Source of the DNA: Gammaproteobacteria bacterium
GTDB taxonomy: Bacteria > Pseudomonadota > Gammaproteobacteria > VBWC01
Length of the DNA: 64,000 bases
Direction: 5' to 3'
NCBI GenBank assembly: GCA_023266115.1
Contig: JAHFRU010000008.1
Location: forward strand, 1-64,000
The first letter of the stretch is position 1; every line of letters starts with the position of its first letter. Below, one piece after another: positions 23,183 through 33,850 of this stretch. Both the position numbers and the translations under genes were made by a program. A model generated the notes under the pieces. The model was not told the DNA's origin. It saw only the letters and a program-made list of their open reading frames with translations, and ran no database searches.

Positions 23183-24517
23183 TTAGAGAATATACCGGCT
23201 CAGATCTTCGTCCTGCGCCAGTTTGCTCAGTTCGCGATCGACGTAGGCGGCATCTATCATGACATGCTCGCCGGACTTGTCCGGTGCGACATACGAAATA
23301 CCTTCGAGCAATCGCTCCATCACCGTATGCAACCGCCGCGCGCCGATGTTTTCGGTGCGCTCGTTGACCTGCCAGGCGATTTCCGCAATACGCTTGAGGC
23401 CGTCCTTGGTGAATTCGAGTGTCACTCCCTCGGTGGCCAGCAACGCCCGATACTGCTCGGTCAGCGACGCATCGGGCTCGGTGAGTATGCGCAGGAAGTC
23501 GTCGGCGGTCAGCGCGTCGAGTTCGACGCGGATCGGCAAACGGCCCTGCAGCTCCGGGATCAGGTCCGACGGCTTGGCCAGATGAAACGCGCCGGAGGCG
23601 ATGAACAGGATGTGGTCGGTCTTGACGACGCCGGATTTCGTCGACACCGTGCAGCCTTCCACCAGTGGCAGCAGGTCGCGCTGCACGCCTTCGCGCGACA
23701 CGTCCGGGCCGCTGTGTTCGGAGCGCCGCGCGATCTTGTCGATCTCGTCGAGAAACACGATGCCGTTCTGTTCGGCATTGTGCAGCGCCTTGGTCTTCAG
23801 CTCGTCTTCGTTGAGAAGTTTTGCGGCTTCTTCATCGGTGAGCGCCTTGAACGCATCCTTGACGCGCAGTTTGCGCGAGCGGGTGCGGTTGCCGCCGATG
23901 TTCTGAAAGATATTCTGCAACTGCCCGGTCATTTCCTCCATGCCGGGCGGCGCCATGATCTCCACGCCGACCGGTGAGACGCTCAGCTCGATCTCGATCT
24001 CCTTGTCGTCGAGATCACCCTCGCGCAGCTTCTTGCGGAATTTCTGCCTTGTAGACGACACCTCGTCGCTGTGCGGCTCGCGCGCAAAGCCGACGCTGCG
24101 CGCCTGCGGCAGCAACACATCGAGGATGCGTTCCTCGGCCGCTTCCTCGGCGCGCGGCCGGACCTTCTTCAACTCTTCCTCGCGTGTCATCTTCACCGAG
24201 ATATCGACGAGGTCGCGGATGATGGACTCCACGTCGCGGCCGACGTAGCCGACCTCGGTGAACTTGGTCGCCTCGATCTTGATGAACGGCGCCTTGGCAA
24301 AGCGCGCCAGACGTCGCGCGATCTCGGTCTTGCCGACGCCAGTGGGTCCGATCATCAGAATATTCTTCGGCGTGATTTCATTGCGCAGCTCGTCCGGAAC
24401 GTGCTGGCGGCGCCAGCGGTTACGCAGCGCAATCGCGACCGCGCGTTTTGCGGCGGTCTGGCCGACGATATGCTTGTCCAGTTCCTGGACGATTTCCCTG
24501 GGTGTCATGTCCGACAT
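23183..24517 (-). CDS. hslU: HslU, ATPase subunit of the HslVU protease
   Basis: The 444-residue AAA+ unfoldase forms hexamers that feed substrates to HslV. It starts [20 protein letters not shown] and has Walker [18 protein letters not shown], the pore motif [11 protein letters not shown], Walker B IVFLDEID, sensor-1 [29 protein letters not shown], sensor-2 [16 protein letters not shown], and the HslV-activating C-terminus ending DLSRYIL. The intermediate I-domain is present (about 110-230). It lies six bases after hslV. Confidence 0.98.
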   Translation of the reverse strand: MSDMTPREIVQELDKHIVGQTAAKRAVAIALRNRWRRQHVPDELRNEITPKNILMIGPTGVGKTEIARRLARFAKAPFIKIEATKFTEVGYVGRDVESIIRDLVDISVKMTREEELKKVRPRAEEAAEERILDVLLPQARSVGFAREPHSDEVSSTRQKFRKKLREGDLDDKEIEIELSVSPVGVEIMAPPGMEEMTGQLQNIFQNIGGNRTRSRKLRVKDAFKALTDEEAAKLLNEDELKTKALHNAEQNGIVFLDEIDKIARRSEHSGPDVSREGVQRDLLPLVEGCTVSTKSGVVKTDHILFIASGAFHLAKPSDLIPELQGRLPIRVELDALTADDFLRILTEPDASLTEQYRALLATEGVTLEFTKDGLKRIAEIAWQVNERTENIGARRLHTVMERLLEGISYVAPDKSGEHVMIDAAYVDRELSKLAQDEDLSRYIL

Positions 24518-24523
24518 AAGAAG

Positions 24524-25072
24524 TTATTCCGTGGTGGTGGCCAGTTCTTCGAGCGTCAGATTGCGGTTGGTGTACAGGCAGATGTCGGCCGCGATGCCGA
24601 GCGCGGTTTCGACGACGGCGCGCGCATCGAGTTGCGTGTTATCGAGTAAGGCACGCGCGGCAGCCTGCGCGTAAGGTCCGCCGGAACCGATCGCCATCAG
24701 GCTGTCTTCCGGTTCAATCACATCGCCATTGCCCGATATGATCAGCGACGTTGTCCTGTCGGCGACGGCGAGCAGCGCCTCGAGGCGGCGCAGCATGCGA
24801 TCGGTGCGCCAGTCCTTGGCGAGCTCGACGGCCGCGCGGGCCAGGTTGCCGGAATACTTTTCGAGTTTCGCCTCGAAACGTTCGAACAGCGTGAAGGCAT
24901 CGGCGGTACCGCCGGCGAATCCGGCGATGACGCGGTCGTTATACAAACGCCGCACCTTGCGCGCGTTGCCTTTCATGATGGTGTTGCCGAGCGATACCTG
25001 GCCATCGCCGCCGATGACCACCGCGCCGTTACGCCGTACCGAAAGAATTGTCGTGCCGCGAAACTGTTCCAA
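24524..25072 (-). CDS. hslV: HslV, peptidase subunit of the HslVU protease
   Basis: The 182-residue N-terminal nucleophile hydrolase begins [29 protein letters not shown]. After removal of the short start segment, a Thr (TTILSV) is the catalytic residue. [22 protein letters not shown] and [22 protein letters not shown] are typical. It is the first gene of hslVU; a TACAAT -10-like box lies upstream on the minus strand, but no clear heat-shock promoter could be confirmed by eye. Confidence 0.97.
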   Translation of the reverse strand: MEQFRGTTILSVRRNGAVVIGGDGQVSLGNTIMKGNARKVRRLYNDRVIAGFAGGTADAFTLFERFEAKLEKYSGNLARAAVELAKDWRTDRMLRRLEALLAVADRTTSLIISGNGDVIEPEDSLMAIGSGGPYAQAAARALLDNTQLDARAVVETALGIAADICLYTNRNLTLEELATTTE

Positions 25073-25203
25073 TGTTGTAGCCTCGTCGCAAGGGGATAAC
25101 CCGGGAAAGGGGAGTGATTGTACCCGATCCGTCGAAAAGAAAAAAAACGTACCGGATCTGCCGTAATTACCACGTCGCCATCTGTTACATGGCGGCCAGT
25201 TAA

Positions 25204-26148
25204 CTATTTTTCAAGCTTGCCCGGTTTGCGTTGCGCCCGGGGATGGGCCTGATCATAAACCTTGGTCAGATGCTGGAAATCGAGATGGGTGTAGATCTGT
25301 GTGGTCGAGATGTCGGCGTGCCCGAGCAACTCCTGTACCGCGCGCAGGTTACCGCTCGATTCGAGCAGATGGCTGGCAAACGAATGGCGCAGCATGTGCG
25401 GATGTACGTGCTGTTCCAGCCCGCGCCGTTGCGCCCACTGTCGTACGCGCTGCTGGATCGCGCGCGGCGTCAGCGCGCTGCCCGCGCGGCTGACGAACAC
25501 GGTGCCGGTAGCCGGCGCCGCGATCAGCGGCCGCAGCTTGTACCACGCCCGTAGCGCGGTGACCGCGTGGCGGCCGACCGGCACCACGCGGGTCTTGCGG
25601 CCCTTGCCGGTCACGCGCACGGTCTGATCGGCAAGATCGATGTCGCTGACGGTCAGCGTCGCCAGTTCCGCCAGGCGCAACCCGGACGAGTAGAACAACT
25701 CCATGATCGCCAGGTCGCGCGTCGATAAGGTGTCTGTGGGGTCGAGGGCGAGCAACATGCTGACCTGGTCGACATCCAGTGTTTTCGGCAGTTTGCGCGG
25801 TGTCTTCGGTGCGCTGACGCCGGTGGCGGGATTGCGCGTAGCCGCGTTTTCGCGCAGCAAAAAACGGTAGAAGGTGCGTAGCGCCGACAGGCGCCGCTGC
25901 AGGGAGCGGCCGCTCAGGCCGCGGCGATGTTGTGCGGCGACGTAGGCGCGCACGCCGTGCGCGTCCAGCGCCTGCCAGCCCGGAATACCCTGCCCCGCGC
26001 AAAAGTCGACGACGGTATCCAGGTCGTGGCGGTAACCGGTCACGGTCAGCGGCGACACGCGCCGCTCATTGGTCAGATGAGCGAGGAACCGTGCTACCCA
26101 GTTGCGTTCGTCGTCTTGCACCGCGCGTGCCTCCGGCTGGAAGTTCAA
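25204..26148 (-). CDS. xerC: Tyrosine recombinase XerC
   Basis: The 314-residue site-specific recombinase resolves chromosome dimers at dif with XerD. The N-terminal SAM-like domain (about 17-105) is followed by the catalytic domain with R158 (SSGLRLAEL), K182 region (VTGKGRKTR), H251-R254 ([10 protein letters not shown]), H277 (LLGHADI) and nucleophile Y286 (QIYTH). Assignment to XerC rather than XerD or a mobile integrase rests on the conserved dapF-DUF484-xerC order. Confidence 0.95.
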   Translation of the reverse strand: MNFQPEARAVQDDERNWVARFLAHLTNERRVSPLTVTGYRHDLDTVVDFCAGQGIPGWQALDAHGVRAYVAAQHRRGLSGRSLQRRLSALRTFYRFLLRENAATRNPATGVSAPKTPRKLPKTLDVDQVSMLLALDPTDTLSTRDLAIMELFYSSGLRLAELATLTVSDIDLADQTVRVTGKGRKTRVVPVGRHAVTALRAWYKLRPLIAAPATGTVFVSRAGSALTPRAIQQRVRQWAQRRGLEQHVHPHMLRHSFASHLLESSGNLRAVQELLGHADISTTQIYTHLDFQHLTKVYDQAHPRAQRKPGKLEK

Positions 26149-26193
26149 CGTTCAGGGTTGCAAGCTTAAAGTTGAAAGGTTCGTCCGTAACTG

Positions 26194-26916
26194 CTACGCC
26201 GTCGGCTCGATGCGCAAATAAACCTTGAAGACACGACTCAGGACTTCGCCGAGCTGGGTCAGAAACACCGTGCCCATGCCCGGCTGGAAGCGGTCCTCGC
26301 TGCTGCTGCCGATGGTCACCAGACCGAAACAGCCGTTGGCGTTGAGCGGGATCAGTGCGAACGATGTCAGCTTCTCCATCTCGCCGGACAGGTACGTGAG
26401 TTGCTCCGGCGTCAGGCGGCCGCACAGCGGCTGGCCGCGTTCGCATACCTTCTGCAGCGCTGCGAGGCGCGGATCATGTTGCTCGATAAACGTCGCGTCG
26501 AGTGTCTCGATGGTCGACGCCAGCGCGCCTTTTTTTGGTTTGGCGAACAGGTGGATCGCGACGCGATCCGCGTTGAAATCCTCGCACAGGCCCTGCTTCA
26601 GCGTTTCCAGCAGGTCATCCAGTCCGGCCGCGTCCATCAGCGCCAGCGTCAGCCGGTGGATGCGGTTGCTGAGATTCTCGTTATCGCGCGCGATATGCAC
26701 CAGCTCGCGCAGTTCGTGACGGATGCGGCGGTTCTGGTCGCGCAGGATGGAGACCTGGCGCTCGACCAGCGAGGTGGCATTGCCGGGATTATGCGGTAAG
26801 GTCAGGTCGGCCAGCAACGCGCTGTGCTGCGCGAAGAAATTCGGATGCGCCCGCAGATATTCGGCGACGGCCTCTTCTTCGCTGCTGATGGCGTCGTGCT
26901 GCTGGTGTGTGCTCAT
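26194..26916 (-). CDS. DUF484 family protein
   Basis: The 240-residue cytoplasmic protein begins with [34 protein letters not shown], the defining DUF484 N-terminal motif. A coiled-coil segment follows (about 48-85, [29 protein letters not shown]), then a GAF-like domain (about 90-235). It is found between dapF and xerC across gammaproteobacteria. Its stop overlaps nothing, and its start overlaps the dapF stop by four bases. The biochemical role is not established. Confidence 0.92.
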   Translation of the reverse strand: MSTHQQHDAISSEEEAVAEYLRAHPNFFAQHSALLADLTLPHNPGNATSLVERQVSILRDQNRRIRHELRELVHIARDNENLSNRIHRLTLALMDAAGLDDLLETLKQGLCEDFNADRVAIHLFAKPKKGALASTIETLDATFIEQHDPRLAALQKVCERGQPLCGRLTPEQLTYLSGEMEKLTSFALIPLNANGCFGLVTIGSSSEDRFQPGMGTVFLTQLGEVLSRVFKVYLRIEPTA

Positions 26917-27743
26917 AGGTCAATGGTCCCCTCGTAAACGCTGGTGGCCGGGCCGGTCATCCATATCGGGTCGTTGTTGCCCTGCCAGCTTACCTGCAAT
27001 GACCCGCCGCGCAACTCGACCGTGACGGTTTCGTCCAGCAGCGCGTTATGGTGGCCGACGACCACGGCCGCGCAGGCACCGCTGCCGCAGGCCAGCGTCT
27101 CGCCGACGCCGCGTTCGAACACCCGCAGCCGGATGCGGCGCGGGTCGATGATCTGCATGAAACCGACGTTGACTCTTTTGGGGAAACGCTCGTGGTGTTC
27201 GATGCGCGGCCCGAGTGTATCGACCGGCGCGGTATCGACGTTGTCCACCTGTAACACGGCGTGCGGGTTGCCGATGGAAACGACACTGACGGTGACCAGC
27301 TGGCCGTCGACCGATAGTGTGTAGCGCGGCGCGGTTTCGTCGGCCAGAAACGGGACCTGCGCCGGTTCGAAGCGCGGAAAGCCCATATTGACCGTGACTA
27401 GGCCGTCATCCTCGATACGGGTATAGATCAGGCCGCCGGGGGTCTCGAGCGCGACCATGCGCTTGTCGGTCAGGCCGTGTTCGGCGACGAAGCGCGCGTA
27501 GCAACGCGCGCCGTTGCCGCACTGTTCGGCCTCGCTGCCATCGGCGTTGAAAATACGGTAACGAAAATCGGCGTCGGGCGAGCGGGTCTTTTCTACCATC
27601 AGCACCTGGTCGCAACCGATGCCGAAATGACGATCCGCGACAAAGCGTATCTGTTCAGGGGTGAGTATGACGGGCTGGCTGATGCCGTCGAGCACGACGA
27701 AGTCGTTGCCCAGGCCGTGCATTTTGGTGAACTTGAGCCGCAT
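26913..27743 (-). CDS. dapF: Diaminopimelate epimerase DapF
   Basis: ATG at 27743 ([20 protein letters not shown]) gives 276 residues, the family length. The enzyme converts LL- to meso-diaminopimelate for lysine and peptidoglycan. The two catalytic cysteines are visible in [16 protein letters not shown] and [31 protein letters not shown] and YVYEGTI-type C-terminal sequence ([10 protein letters not shown]) agree. It overlaps DUF484 by four bases. Confidence 0.97.
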   Translation of the reverse strand: MRLKFTKMHGLGNDFVVLDGISQPVILTPEQIRFVADRHFGIGCDQVLMVEKTRSPDADFRYRIFNADGSEAEQCGNGARCYARFVAEHGLTDKRMVALETPGGLIYTRIEDDGLVTVNMGFPRFEPAQVPFLADETAPRYTLSVDGQLVTVSVVSIGNPHAVLQVDNVDTAPVDTLGPRIEHHERFPKRVNVGFMQIIDPRRIRLRVFERGVGETLACGSGACAAVVVGHHNALLDETVTVELRGGSLQVSWQGNNDPIWMTGPATSVYEGTIDL

Positions 27744-27796
27744 CGCTAGACTGTGCCCGCTGTGTCCTGTCGCTGCGTAAGGATACCAGCGGCAGT

Positions 27797-28777
27797 CTAC
27801 CACGCCGACCGGCTTTTACCATCTTGACCGAGGTATTCGGGCGTATCGGCGCAGGGGTGGCAATACTCGCCCGGCGCCGCGGCATGCGGCGTTTCGCTGA
27901 CCGCCGCATCGAGCTCCGGTTGCAGGGTGACGTGGTCGATATCGAAGCGCCGGTGGAGCAGTTCCCGCAGCGTACCGAGCGTCGCGTCCCAGTCGTTGAA
28001 GTGCGGCACGACGACGTGCGATGACAGTCCGGTGCGGCCGGACGACAGCGTCCAGACGTGCAGGTCGTGCACCGACAGCACGCCGCGCACGCCGGCCATC
28101 GCGCCGCCGACCTCGCGGGTATCGATCTCGGCGGGCGCCCCTTCCATGATCACGTGCAACGCATCGCGCAGCAGCCGTACGCTGCCGAACAGAATCAGCG
28201 CGCAAATCAATAACGACAGGATCGGATCGATCGGTGTCCAGCCGGTAAACCAAATCACCGCGCCGGCGATCAGGGTCGCGACCGAGCCGAGCAGGTCGCC
28301 GAATACATGCAGCAGCGCGGCGCGGGTATTGAGCGTTTTTTCGCCGTGACTGAGGCGCAGCGCCACCAGCACATTGACCAGCAGACCGAGCGCCGCAATC
28401 AGCATGACGATGCCGGCCGTGACCGGCTGGGGCGAGCGCAGCCGGTCGACGGCGGTGACGACAATCGCGGTGACGATCAACAACATGAACAGGCCGTTGA
28501 GCAGCGCGGCGATGACGTCGGCGCGACCGAGCCCGAAGGTGTGGCGCGCCGAGGGCGGTTTCTTGGCGATCCACGCGGCGACGGCGGCCAGTCCAAGTGC
28601 GGTGGCATCGGTTACCATGTGACCGGCATCGCCGAGCAGGGCCAGCGATCCGGACCACCAGCCGCCGAGAGCCTCCACGCCGGCAAAGGCCAGCGTCAGG
28701 ACCAGCGCCTGCGTCAGCCGCGCCTGTGAGTCCGCGGCATGTCCGTGATGGTGGCCGTGGTGATGTGCTTGTTGCAT
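27797..28777 (-). CDS. CDF-family metal cation exporter (CzcD/ZitB type)
   Basis: The 326-residue inner-membrane protein has a His-rich start, [13 protein letters not shown]. Six membrane segments follow, with the transport-site motifs [10 protein letters not shown] in TM2 and [13 protein letters not shown] in TM5. The cytoplasmic C-terminal domain (about 215-300, [28 protein letters not shown]) is the usual dimer domain. It probably exports Zn2+ or similar divalent metals by proton antiport. The C-terminal tail [13 protein letters not shown] adds possible metal ligands. It is a single gene downstream of dapF on the other side of a short gap. Confidence 0.92.
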   Translation of the reverse strand: MQQAHHHGHHHGHAADSQARLTQALVLTLAFAGVEALGGWWSGSLALLGDAGHMVTDATALGLAAVAAWIAKKPPSARHTFGLGRADVIAALLNGLFMLLIVTAIVVTAVDRLRSPQPVTAGIVMLIAALGLLVNVLVALRLSHGEKTLNTRAALLHVFGDLLGSVATLIAGAVIWFTGWTPIDPILSLLICALILFGSVRLLRDALHVIMEGAPAEIDTREVGGAMAGVRGVLSVHDLHVWTLSSGRTGLSSHVVVPHFNDWDATLGTLRELLHRRFDIDHVTLQPELDAAVSETPHAAAPGEYCHPCADTPEYLGQDGKSRSAW

Positions 28778-28862
28778 CGCTATCCTCGACCGCTCATATT
28801 AGATTATCAGCGCGCCCGGCTGTCACCGCAAGGCGGCCGGCTAACCAACGGAGCGACCGCCC

Positions 28863-29258
28863 ATGGCCGAACTGACCCGCGAGCAGACCGACGAGCTTAA
28901 ACAGCTGCTCGACCGGCGTCATCAGGAGCTGCGCGCCGACGTGCGGCAGGAACTGGCGGACAGCGGCGATGAGCGTTTCACCGAATTGACCAGCGGCGTG
29001 CGGGACATCGGCGAGGCATCGACCGCGGCGATGTTGGCGGACGTCAATCTGTCGCTGATCAATCGTCACACCCATGAGATGAACCGGATCGAACGCGCAC
29101 GGCAGCATATCGAGCGCGGCGATTATGGCATCTGTGTCGACTGCGGGGCGGATATCCCGTTCGAACGCTTGCAGGGATATCCGGTCGCGGAGCGCTGCGT
29201 GTCCTGTCAGGGCCGCTACGAAAAAACCCACCTGAGTCACGCCACCCCGCGGTTGTAG
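28863..29258 (+). CDS. DksA/TraR-type zinc finger protein
   Basis: The 131-residue protein has an N-terminal coiled coil (about 5-85) and a C-terminal four-cysteine finger, CVDCGADIPFERLQGYPVAERCVSCQ. DksA-like factors bind the RNA polymerase secondary channel. Compared with DksA the N-terminal coiled coil is short and the tip acidic pair is not evident, so a TraR-like or YbiI-like role is more likely. It is transcribed alone toward the convergent ppa gene. Confidence 0.85.
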   Translation: MAELTREQTDELKQLLDRRHQELRADVRQELADSGDERFTELTSGVRDIGEASTAAMLADVNLSLINRHTHEMNRIERARQHIERGDYGICVDCGADIPFERLQGYPVAERCVSCQGRYEKTHLSHATPRL

Positions 29259-29282
29259 CCGGCGAGCGCGGCCCCGTGTCGA

Positions 29283-29831
29283 TCAGAAGTGCGGCTTCTC
29301 CGGCAACGCCTTGTAGCGCTTGATGGATTCCACGATTTCCAGTTTCGCGTCGGCTGCCGCGGCCCAGCCCTCGACCTTGACCCACTTGCTGGGCTCCAGA
29401 TCCTTGTAGTGCTCGAAGAAGTGGGCGATCTGCGCGAGCAGATACTCCGGCAGGTCGGTCGCCTCGTTGATGTTCTTATATAAAGGTGTCAGCTTGTTGA
29501 CCGGTACGGCCAGGATCTTGGCATCGACGCCGGACTCGTCAGTCATCTTCAGTACGCCGACCGGCCGGCAACGGATCACGGAGCCGCTGATCAGCGCGAA
29601 CGGCGATACCACGAGCACGTCGACCGGGTCGCCGTCTTCCGACAGCGTATGCGGCACATAGCCGTAGTCGCATGGGTAGTACATCGCGGTGCTCATGAAG
29701 CGGTCGACGAACATCGCGCCGGTTGTCTTGTCGACCTCGTACTTGACCGGTTCGCTGTGCGACGGAATTTCGATAATGACGTTAATATCGTCCGGAATGC
29801 TGCGGCCGGAGTCGACCCTGTCCAGATTCAT
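29283..29831 (-). CDS. ppa: Soluble inorganic pyrophosphatase
   Basis: The 182-residue family I enzyme hydrolyses PPi to phosphate in the cytoplasm. Metal-binding motifs are [11 protein letters not shown] (the D-x-D-P-x-D-V signature), [10 protein letters not shown] and VDAKILAVP; the C-terminal [16 protein letters not shown] is typical. GAGGATT precedes the ATG. It is divergent from the membrane pyrophosphatase hppA, so the two PPi-consuming enzymes may share a control region (29832-30101). Confidence 0.97.
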   Translation of the reverse strand: MNLDRVDSGRSIPDDINVIIEIPSHSEPVKYEVDKTTGAMFVDRFMSTAMYYPCDYGYVPHTLSEDGDPVDVLVVSPFALISGSVIRCRPVGVLKMTDESGVDAKILAVPVNKLTPLYKNINEATDLPEYLLAQIAHFFEHYKDLEPSKWVKVEGWAAAADAKLEIVESIKRYKALPEKPHF

Positions 29832-30101
29832 ACGGCTAATCCTCTGTGGTGCCTGTGAAAAGGGGGCGGATTATAGCCCAACCGGACCGCGATGAAAACG
29901 CACGCCCCTGGCTGTCAGGGGGGATTCCCGGGCACCGTTTGTATACGGGTGCTGTGCTTTCAAATCCCGGCCACCCAACCTACAATCGAACGGCGCCGTC
30001 GTCTACCGATGACGGTGTGCGACGTCAATAACAAGAATATCCCGGTCCGTGCCGCTCGCGGCGCTTCACATGTCGATGGTTCGAATATGGGAGGGGATTC
30101 A

Positions 30102-32108
30102 ATGAGTGCTGCTGGTCTGCTGCCGTTGCTGTTCGGTATTTTTGGGTTGTACGCTGCCTTTCGTGTCTTCCGCCTGGTGTTGGCTTACCCCGCCGGCGAT
30201 GGTAAGGTCGCGAAGATTGCCGCGGCGATCCACCTCGGTGCGATGGTGTTCATGAAGCGCGAATACCAGGTGCTGGGTATTTTCGTTGCCGTCGTTTTCG
30301 TGCTCCTGGTGATATTCCTGGGATGGGGTACCGGCTTCGCGTTCATGATCGGTGCGCTGGCCTCGGCATCCGCCGGTTATATCGGTATGTACACCGCAAC
30401 GCAGGCCAATTCGCGCACCACGGTTGCCGCCCACAACGAAGGCGCAGCGACCGCGCTGACGGTGGCGTTCTTCGGTGGTTCGATCATGGGGATCACGGTG
30501 GCGTCGATGGGCCTGCTCGGGCTCGGCTTCCTGTATTTGCTGTTCGGCGGAGATCCGCAGACCGCCCACGTCATTCACGGTTTTGGCATGGGCGCGTCCA
30601 GCGTGGCGCTGTTTTCGCGGGTCGGCGGCGGAATATTCACCAAGAGCGCCGACGTCGGCGCCGATCTGGTCGGCAAGATCGAGGCCGGAATTCCGGAGGA
30701 CGACCCCCGTAATCCGGGCGTTATCGCCGATAACGTCGGCGATAACGTCGGCGATGTCGCCGGCATGGGCTCGGATATATTTGAATCCTATTGCGGCGCG
30801 ATCATTGCGACGATCGCCATCGCGACGACGCTCCACCCCGACATGTTGCAGCAGCTGGGGGCTCAGGCGCATCTGATGTTTCTGCCGCTCGCGCTGGCGT
30901 CCGTCGGCCTGCTGTGTTCGCTGGGTGGGATTGCGCTGGTGCGGAAGTTTTCCGCGAAATCGCCGGAGGTGGCGCTGCGTATCGGTACGATCGGCGCGTC
31001 GGTGATATTCATTATTGCGGCGCTGTTGTTGATCGCCATCGTCGACGTGACCTTCAAGGTCTGGATAGCCGTGCTGTCCGGCGCGGTCGGCGGCATCATC
31101 ATCGGGGTGGTCACCGAGTATTACACCGGCGGTGCGCCGGTGCGGCGTATCGCCCGCGCCGGGGAAACCGGTCCGGCCACAGTCATGATCAGCGGCCTCG
31201 CCATCGGTATGCAGTCCGTGGCGATTCCGATGCTGACGATCTGCGCGATCATCTTCGTGGCCAGCGAAATGGTCGGCCTGTACGGCGTCGGCATCGCCGC
31301 GGTCGGCATGCTGGCGACGGTCGGCATTACGATGGCGATCGATGCCTACGGCCCGGTGGCTGACAATGCCGGCGGTATCGCCGAGATGGCCGGTCTCGGT
31401 GCCGAGACGCGCAAGATCACCGATTCACTGGATGAACTGGGCAACACGACGGCAGCGATAGGCAAGGGTTTTGTGATCGGCGCGGCGGCACTGGCGGCGC
31501 TCGCCATCATTGCCGCGTTTGTCGAAACAGTATCGCTGCATCATCCGGGATTCGAACTGCAACTCAATAACCCGCGCGTGCTGATTGGCATGTTCCTCGG
31601 CGGCATCTTCCCGCTCGCCGTGTCGGCGATGACGATGACCGCGGTCGGCGATGCCGCGTTCGACATGATCAAGGAGATCCGCCGTCAGTTCCATGAGATA
31701 CCGGGATTGCTCGAGGGCACCGCCGAACCGGATACCGCGCGTTGCGTCGACATCGCTACGCAGGCCGCACTCAAACGCATGGTGCCGCCGGGTGTGCTGG
31801 CAGTCGCGGCGCCGGTGGTCGTGGGTTTTATACTCGGGCCGGAAGCGCTGGGCGGCATGTTGGGCGGCGCGTTGCTCGGCTGTGTGATGATGGCCTTGAT
31901 GATGGCGAATGCCGGCGGCGCTTGGGACAACGCCAAGAAATATGTCGAGAAAGGCAATCTCGGCGGCAAGGGCTCTGACGTCCATAAGGCCGTGGTCGTT
32001 GGTGATACCGTCGGTGATCCGTTCAAGGATACGGCGGGTCCGTCGATGAACATCTTGATCAACGTGATGGCGATCGTCAGCCTGGTGATCGCGCCGCTGC
32101 TGGCCTGA
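30102..32108 (+). CDS. hppA: Membrane-bound proton-pumping pyrophosphatase, K+-dependent type
   Basis: ATG at 30102 is supported by GGGAGGGG and gives 668 residues; a longer frame upstream is not credible. PPi-binding motifs are [34 protein letters not shown] and the C-terminal [15 protein letters not shown]. The cation-specificity loop reads [10 protein letters not shown], with Ala where K+-independent enzymes have Lys, so K+ dependence is predicted. About 15-16 membrane segments are expected. Whether it pumps H+ or Na+ is not decided here. It converts PPi energy into ion motive force and is followed by a strong terminator. Confidence 0.95.
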   Translation: MSAAGLLPLLFGIFGLYAAFRVFRLVLAYPAGDGKVAKIAAAIHLGAMVFMKREYQVLGIFVAVVFVLLVIFLGWGTGFAFMIGALASASAGYIGMYTATQANSRTTVAAHNEGAATALTVAFFGGSIMGITVASMGLLGLGFLYLLFGGDPQTAHVIHGFGMGASSVALFSRVGGGIFTKSADVGADLVGKIEAGIPEDDPRNPGVIADNVGDNVGDVAGMGSDIFESYCGAIIATIAIATTLHPDMLQQLGAQAHLMFLPLALASVGLLCSLGGIALVRKFSAKSPEVALRIGTIGASVIFIIAALLLIAIVDVTFKVWIAVLSGAVGGIIIGVVTEYYTGGAPVRRIARAGETGPATVMISGLAIGMQSVAIPMLTICAIIFVASEMVGLYGVGIAAVGMLATVGITMAIDAYGPVADNAGGIAEMAGLGAETRKITDSLDELGNTTAAIGKGFVIGAAALAALAIIAAFVETVSLHHPGFELQLNNPRVLIGMFLGGIFPLAVSAMTMTAVGDAAFDMIKEIRRQFHEIPGLLEGTAEPDTARCVDIATQAALKRMVPPGVLAVAAPVVVGFILGPEALGGMLGGALLGCVMMALMMANAGGAWDNAKKYVEKGNLGGKGSDVHKAVVVGDTVGDPFKDTAGPSMNILINVMAIVSLVIAPLLA

Positions 32109-32121
32109 CGTCCGGGATGGT

Positions 32122-32155
32122 AAAAAAACCGGTGGTCCGGCCGCCGGCTTTTTTA
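32122..32155 (+). terminator. Rho-independent terminator after hppA
   Basis: The stem CCGGTGG/CCGCCGG has an A-run before it and CTTTTTT after it. The A- and T-runs on both sides allow function in both directions, but the next minus-strand gene (pfp) ends 170 bases further on. Confidence 0.85.
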
Positions 32156-32291
32156 TAGGAGCACCAAAAAATCCCGCGATGAAGTTTTCAGGCAGCCATC
32201 ACACAAGTCACTGGAGAATCGCCGCCCGACCCCTGTATGCACTCTTCCCCTGGCCGCACGGGATCGCTATATAAAATAAATTGGCGGTACC

Positions 32292-33560
32292 TTATGTCTT
32301 TACTTCGAACTTAGCCTTGAGTTTTTTCGGTACGGCGATGTTTTTCAGCGTCACGTACTGCGGCAGGCCGTTTTTATACGGCGGATAATCCTCGCCACGG
32401 ATCAACGGCGCGAGATAGCGGCGGCATTTCTCGGTAATGTGAAAGCCGTCTTTCGTGATGAAATCACGCGGCATGAATTTTTCGACGTTGGCGACATCGG
32501 CGAGATTGGCGACACCGATAGCCCAGCGGTACGGCTTGTCGGATTTGCGCACGATCGTCGGCATCACCGCGTTCCGGCCTTTCAGCGCGAATTCCACCGC
32601 TGCCTTGCCGACCGCGTAGGCCTGATCGACATCGGTCTTCGATGCAATATGCCGTGCCGCCCGCTGTAGATAATCGGCCACCGCCCAATGGTATTTGTAG
32701 CCCAGGTGACTCTTGATGAGTTGTGCGATCACCGGTGCGGCACCGCCGAGCTGGGCGTGCCCGAAGGCATCGCGCGTACCGGCCTCGGCGAGGAATTTTC
32801 CGTCGGCGTTCTTGACCCCTTCGGACACGACTATCGCGCAGTAGCCGTATTTCTTGACCGAGCGGTCGACCTTTTCCAGCAGCTTTTGTTCGTCCAGCGC
32901 GATTTCCGGGAACAGAATGACCTGCGGCGCGTCGCCGTCCTTTTCCGCGGCCAGCCCGCCGGCGGCGGCTATCCAGCCGGCATGGCGCCCCATGACTTCC
33001 AGCACGAAAATCCTGGTCGAGGTCTTGGCCATGGACGCGACGTCGAACGCCGCCTCGCGGATCGACACGGCGACATATTTGGCGACCGAGCCGAAGCCCG
33101 GGCAGTTGTCGGTGATCGGCAGGTCGTTGTCGACGGTCTTGGGAATGCCGACGCAGATGATCGGATAGCCGAGCTTCTCGCCGATCTGGGAAACCTTGTG
33201 CGAGGTATCCTGCGAATCGCCGCCGCCGTTGTAGAAGAAATAGCCGATATCATGCGCCCTCATCACCGCGATCAGCCGTTCGTATTCGGCGCGGTTTTCC
33301 TCGAGGCCCTTGAGCTTGTAGCGGGCGGAGCCGAACGCGCCGGCCGGGGTGTGGCGCAACGCCGCGATGGCTGCGGCGGAGTCCCTGCCGGTATCAATCA
33401 GATCCTCGGTCAGCGCGCCGATGATGCCGTTGCGGCCTGCGTAGACCTTGCCGATCCGGTCCTTGTGCTTGCGGGCGGTTTCGATCACGCCACAGGCGCT
33501 GGCGTTGATGACGGCGGTCACGCCGCCGGACTGGGCGTAGAACGCGTTTTTCCTGGACAT
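32292..33560 (-). CDS. pfp: Pyrophosphate-dependent phosphofructokinase
   Basis: ATG at 33560 (MSRKNAFYAQSGGVTAVINASA) gives 422 residues. The phosphate-donor loop is NGGGDSQDT, and GIPKTVDNDLPITDNCPGFGS contains the PKTVDND substrate motif typical of PPi-dependent enzymes. VMGRHAGWIAA follows. The enzyme reversibly phosphorylates fructose 6-phosphate with PPi instead of ATP, so it can serve glycolysis or gluconeogenesis. It converges with hppA. In some methylotrophs pfp and hppA are known to be linked, which supports a shared PPi economy here. Confidence 0.92.
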   Translation of the reverse strand: MSRKNAFYAQSGGVTAVINASACGVIETARKHKDRIGKVYAGRNGIIGALTEDLIDTGRDSAAAIAALRHTPAGAFGSARYKLKGLEENRAEYERLIAVMRAHDIGYFFYNGGGDSQDTSHKVSQIGEKLGYPIICVGIPKTVDNDLPITDNCPGFGSVAKYVAVSIREAAFDVASMAKTSTRIFVLEVMGRHAGWIAAAGGLAAEKDGDAPQVILFPEIALDEQKLLEKVDRSVKKYGYCAIVVSEGVKNADGKFLAEAGTRDAFGHAQLGGAAPVIAQLIKSHLGYKYHWAVADYLQRAARHIASKTDVDQAYAVGKAAVEFALKGRNAVMPTIVRKSDKPYRWAIGVANLADVANVEKFMPRDFITKDGFHITEKCRRYLAPLIRGEDYPPYKNGLPQYVTLKNIAVPKKLKAKFEVKT

Positions 33561-33850
33561 CGTGTGTTGGCTCCTTCCCGTTTTGGCTGTTCTTGCGCTG
33601 AACCACTCTGGCATGGCGCCGGCAGCTAGGCATTCTGCCTGTTTGTCGCGCGCCCGTCATCCGCGCCCGGGCCGCCGCTGTTGCGAGTTCGTTGACTACG
33701 TCGTCGACACAATGTAGCGTAGTCAGCGGTTGGCAAGAATCTCGGCGGCGCACGCAAGGATTTTGTGCAGAATGAGCATAAGCCGCTGATAGACAGATAG
33801 AATTAATAAGAAACAGTTTACCAATCCTGCCTGACGGAGTAACTATCGCC

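Noticed and set aside
23183-25200. Heat-shock sigma32 promoter for hslVU
   Set aside because: The expected CTTGAAA and CCCCAT boxes at proper spacing were not found; only a general -10-like TACAAT is seen.
29930-29980. TTCAAATCCCGGCCACCCA resembles the 3' end of a tRNA
   Set aside because: No matching 5' T-stem, anticodon arm or acceptor partner was found upstream.
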